7,578 bases of DNA from Oscillospiraceae bacterium (GTDB taxonomy: Bacteria > Bacillota > Clostridia > Oscillospirales > Oscillospiraceae). This document shows, in pieces, positions 6,623 through 7,578 of this stretch. The position numbers were made by a program, and so were the translations under genes. The DNA is taken from contig JAIRRO010000093.1 of NCBI GenBank assembly GCA_031255955.1, forward strand, positions 1-7,578, read 5' to 3'. How positions within the stretch are numbered: position 1 is the stretch's first letter; each line of letters opens with the position of its first letter. Under the pieces are notes generated by a model. The model was not told where the DNA came from, searched no databases, and saw only the letters and a program-made list of their open reading frames with translations.

Positions 6623-7195
6623 TCACTGAATGTCGCCTGAAGTAATAAAATGCTCGAGCTTCCTTCTTATCCGCTGTATGGCGTTCTCCACGGACTTGTA
6701 GGGCTTTCCAAGCCTCTCGGACATTTCGCCGTAGGTGAAGCCGTCAAGGTAGAGACTCAGCACCGTTGATTCATACGTGGACAACGACGCCCCAAGACCT
6801 CCCGCCAGCTCGCGGACACTCTCTCTTGCCATGACAAGCTCCTCTGGGTCACGCAGCAAATACGCGCCGGGGGTTTCGCTTTCAGTCAAAAGCTGAGTAT
6901 CGAGTGTGATATTGCTATCTTCCCGAGATCGCAAGGCGGCTTTACGGACGGCGCTGATGATGCGTCTGCGGACGCACAGCTCGGCATAAGTCGAGAACTT
7001 TACTCCGCGGGCTTCGTCAAAGGTTCTGATGGCGGAGAGAAGACCAAGCATCCCCTCTTGTATCAAATCCTCGGCGTCGCCCCCTGTGAGAAAGTACGGG
7101 CGGGCGCAGGCGCGCACCAAGCGCGCATACTTCAACACCATTTCCTCTTCGGATAGGGCGGCGTTAAACCCCGTGTCAGCCTCTTGCACGTGCAT
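6623..7195 (-). CDS. sigH: SigH-like RNA polymerase sigma factor
   Basis: This is a 190-residue sigma-70-family factor close to sigma-H (Spo0H), which directs early sporulation and stationary-phase genes. Region 2 spans about 20-90: ARPYFLTGGDAEDLIQEGML (31-50) and FSTYAELCVRRRIISAVRK (67-85). Region 4 spans about 130-183, with LDGFTYGEMSERLG and YKSVENAIQRIRRKLE forming the helix-turn-helix that contacts the -35 element. Bacillus SigH is 218 residues. This one lacks most of the N-terminal extension and the stretch usually containing a GD-x2-AL motif in region 2.1. It could therefore be a Clostridia-specific paralogue rather than the SigH orthologue. The start is uncertain because the promoter -10 box directly touches the ATG at 7195; GTG at codon 3 (7187-7189) is an alternative start. 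Confidence 0.9.
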   Translation of the reverse strand: MHVQEADTGFNAALSEEEMVLKYARLVRACARPYFLTGGDAEDLIQEGMLGLLSAIRTFDEARGVKFSTYAELCVRRRIISAVRKAALRSREDSNITLDTQLLTESETPGAYLLRDPEELVMARESVRELAGGLGASLSTYESTVLSLYLDGFTYGEMSERLGKPYKSVENAIQRIRRKLEHFITSGDIQ

Positions 7196-7224
7196 AGTAT
7201 ATCAACCTTTAGAACTATTGTCAA
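7196..7224 (-). promoter_or_regulatory. Sigma-A promoter of the sigma-factor gene, abutting its ATG
   Basis: On the minus strand, TTGACA (7219-7224), 17 bases, then TATACT (7196-7201) is followed immediately by the ATG at 7193-7195. An AT-rich stretch upstream (AATATTTTTAAAATAATG) could act as an UP element. With usual spacing, transcription starts near 7189, the G of an in-frame GTG. The weak Shine-Dalgarno-like AAAGG (7206-7210) lies in the spacer and would not be in that transcript. Confidence 0.75.
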
Positions 7225-7257
7225 GCATTATTTTAAAAATATTCTCCGATTTGTGTT

Positions 7258-7280
7258 ATTTTCACAAGAGCCGTGAAAAT
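7258..7280. repeat. Short inverted repeat upstream of the sigma-factor promoter
   Basis: ATTTTCAC (7258-7265) and GTGAAAAT (7273-7280) are perfect complements around a 7-base loop. It lies between the end of glmM and the sigma-factor promoter. No T run follows on the minus strand, so it is a weak terminator at best. It could equally be a regulator site. Confidence 0.4.
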
Positions 7281-7323
7281 GTGCTGTAATTGCAACGGTG
7301 TTTTATATATCTAAAATACCCCG

Positions 7324-7578
7324 TTATGGCGTATTTCGAAGGATTTCAGCAAGCTCCTCAACAATTTTTTTTGCCGTCGCCTCTTTTTCAGCCTCCGCCG
7401 TGACGCGAATAAGGTTCTCTGTACCCGACGGACGGATGATAATTTTTCCCCGCCCGGAGAGGCTGCGCCGCGCCCTTTCCTCCGCCTCGCGCAGCTCGGG
7501 GGAAGCCAGCTTGCGCGTCTTTTCCTCCGGCGTCGCCGGAATGTTCAGCGTTATTTGCGGATACTGCGGTACGGCGGC
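7324..7578 (-). CDS. glmM: Phosphoglucosamine mutase, C-terminal end (partial)
   Basis: The last 84 codons of a gene that continues past the right edge. The end of the protein carries KIIIRPSGTENLIRV, the phosphate-binding loop of the C-terminal domain of the alpha-D-phosphohexomutase family. The preceding YPQITLNI strand and the long helix before the loop fit GlmM, which converts glucosamine-6-phosphate to glucosamine-1-phosphate for peptidoglycan precursor synthesis in the cytoplasm. The usual GlmM loop reads RPSGTEPLIRVM; here Asn replaces the Pro and Thr replaces the Met. The active-site serine and metal loop lie outside the window, so a phosphomannomutase-type relative cannot be fully excluded. 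The stop is TAA at 7324-7326. No clear terminator follows, so some transcripts may run on into the sigma-factor gene. Confidence 0.85.
   Translation of the reverse strand, partial: AAVPQYPQITLNIPATPEEKTRKLASPELREAEERARRSLSGRGKIIIRPSGTENLIRVTAEAEKEATAKKIVEELAEILRNTP

Noticed and set aside
7258..7280. glmM terminator
   Set aside because: The 8-base inverted repeat is AT-rich and is not followed by T residues on the minus strand, so I list it only as a repeat.
7196..7323. Spo0A box controlling the sigma-factor gene
   Set aside because: No TGTCGAA-type box was found in the upstream region on either strand.

Overview
The window looks like chromosomal DNA of an endospore-forming Clostridia-type Firmicute. 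The evidence is a SpoVAC protein, a sporulation-type SigH-like sigma factor, an S-layer-homology (SLH) secreted protease, good Shine-Dalgarno sequences, and sigma-A promoters of the TTGACA-N17-TATACT kind. Base composition is slightly GC-rich by eye, with codons ending in GC. That would suit an Oscillospiraceae-like relative, but the family-level assignment is an inference.

Layout from left to right. (1) Positions 1-1206, plus strand: the 3' part of a membrane protein with an XpaC-like C-terminal domain, open at the left edge. (2) 1220-1651, minus: spoVAC, convergent with the first gene and not followed by spoVAD or spoVAE. (3) 1652-1784: a divergent promoter region with a forespore-sigma-like promoter for spoVAC and a near-perfect sigma-A promoter for the next operon. 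(4) 1785-2451, plus: a two-gene type II toxin-antitoxin operon, with a RelE/HigB-type toxin first and an XRE/HigA-type antitoxin overlapping it. (5) 2461-4050, minus: an exported protein with three SLH repeats and a trypsin/HtrA-like protease domain, probably started at a TTG. (6) 4099-6081, minus: a three-part flavoenzyme (Old Yellow Enzyme barrel, 4Fe-4S cluster, FAD/NAD Rossmann domains). (7) 6265-6552, minus: a small double zinc-ribbon protein with its own terminator. (8) 6623-7195, minus: the SigH-like sigma factor, with its own terminator and a strong promoter whose -10 box touches the annotated ATG. (9) 7324-7578, minus: the C-terminal end of GlmM, open at the right edge.

Most genes are separate transcription units, and only the toxin-antitoxin pair is clearly an operon. 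SpoVAC and the SigH-like factor both belong to sporulation or stationary-phase biology, but nothing here links them directly. I found no CRISPR array, tRNA, rRNA, insertion sequence or phage gene, and no gene-free stretch longer than about 150 bases. I see no convincing new multi-gene system. The best leads are the leaderless-looking start of the sigma factor, the forespore-like promoter and solitary position of spoVAC, and the SLH-protease architecture.
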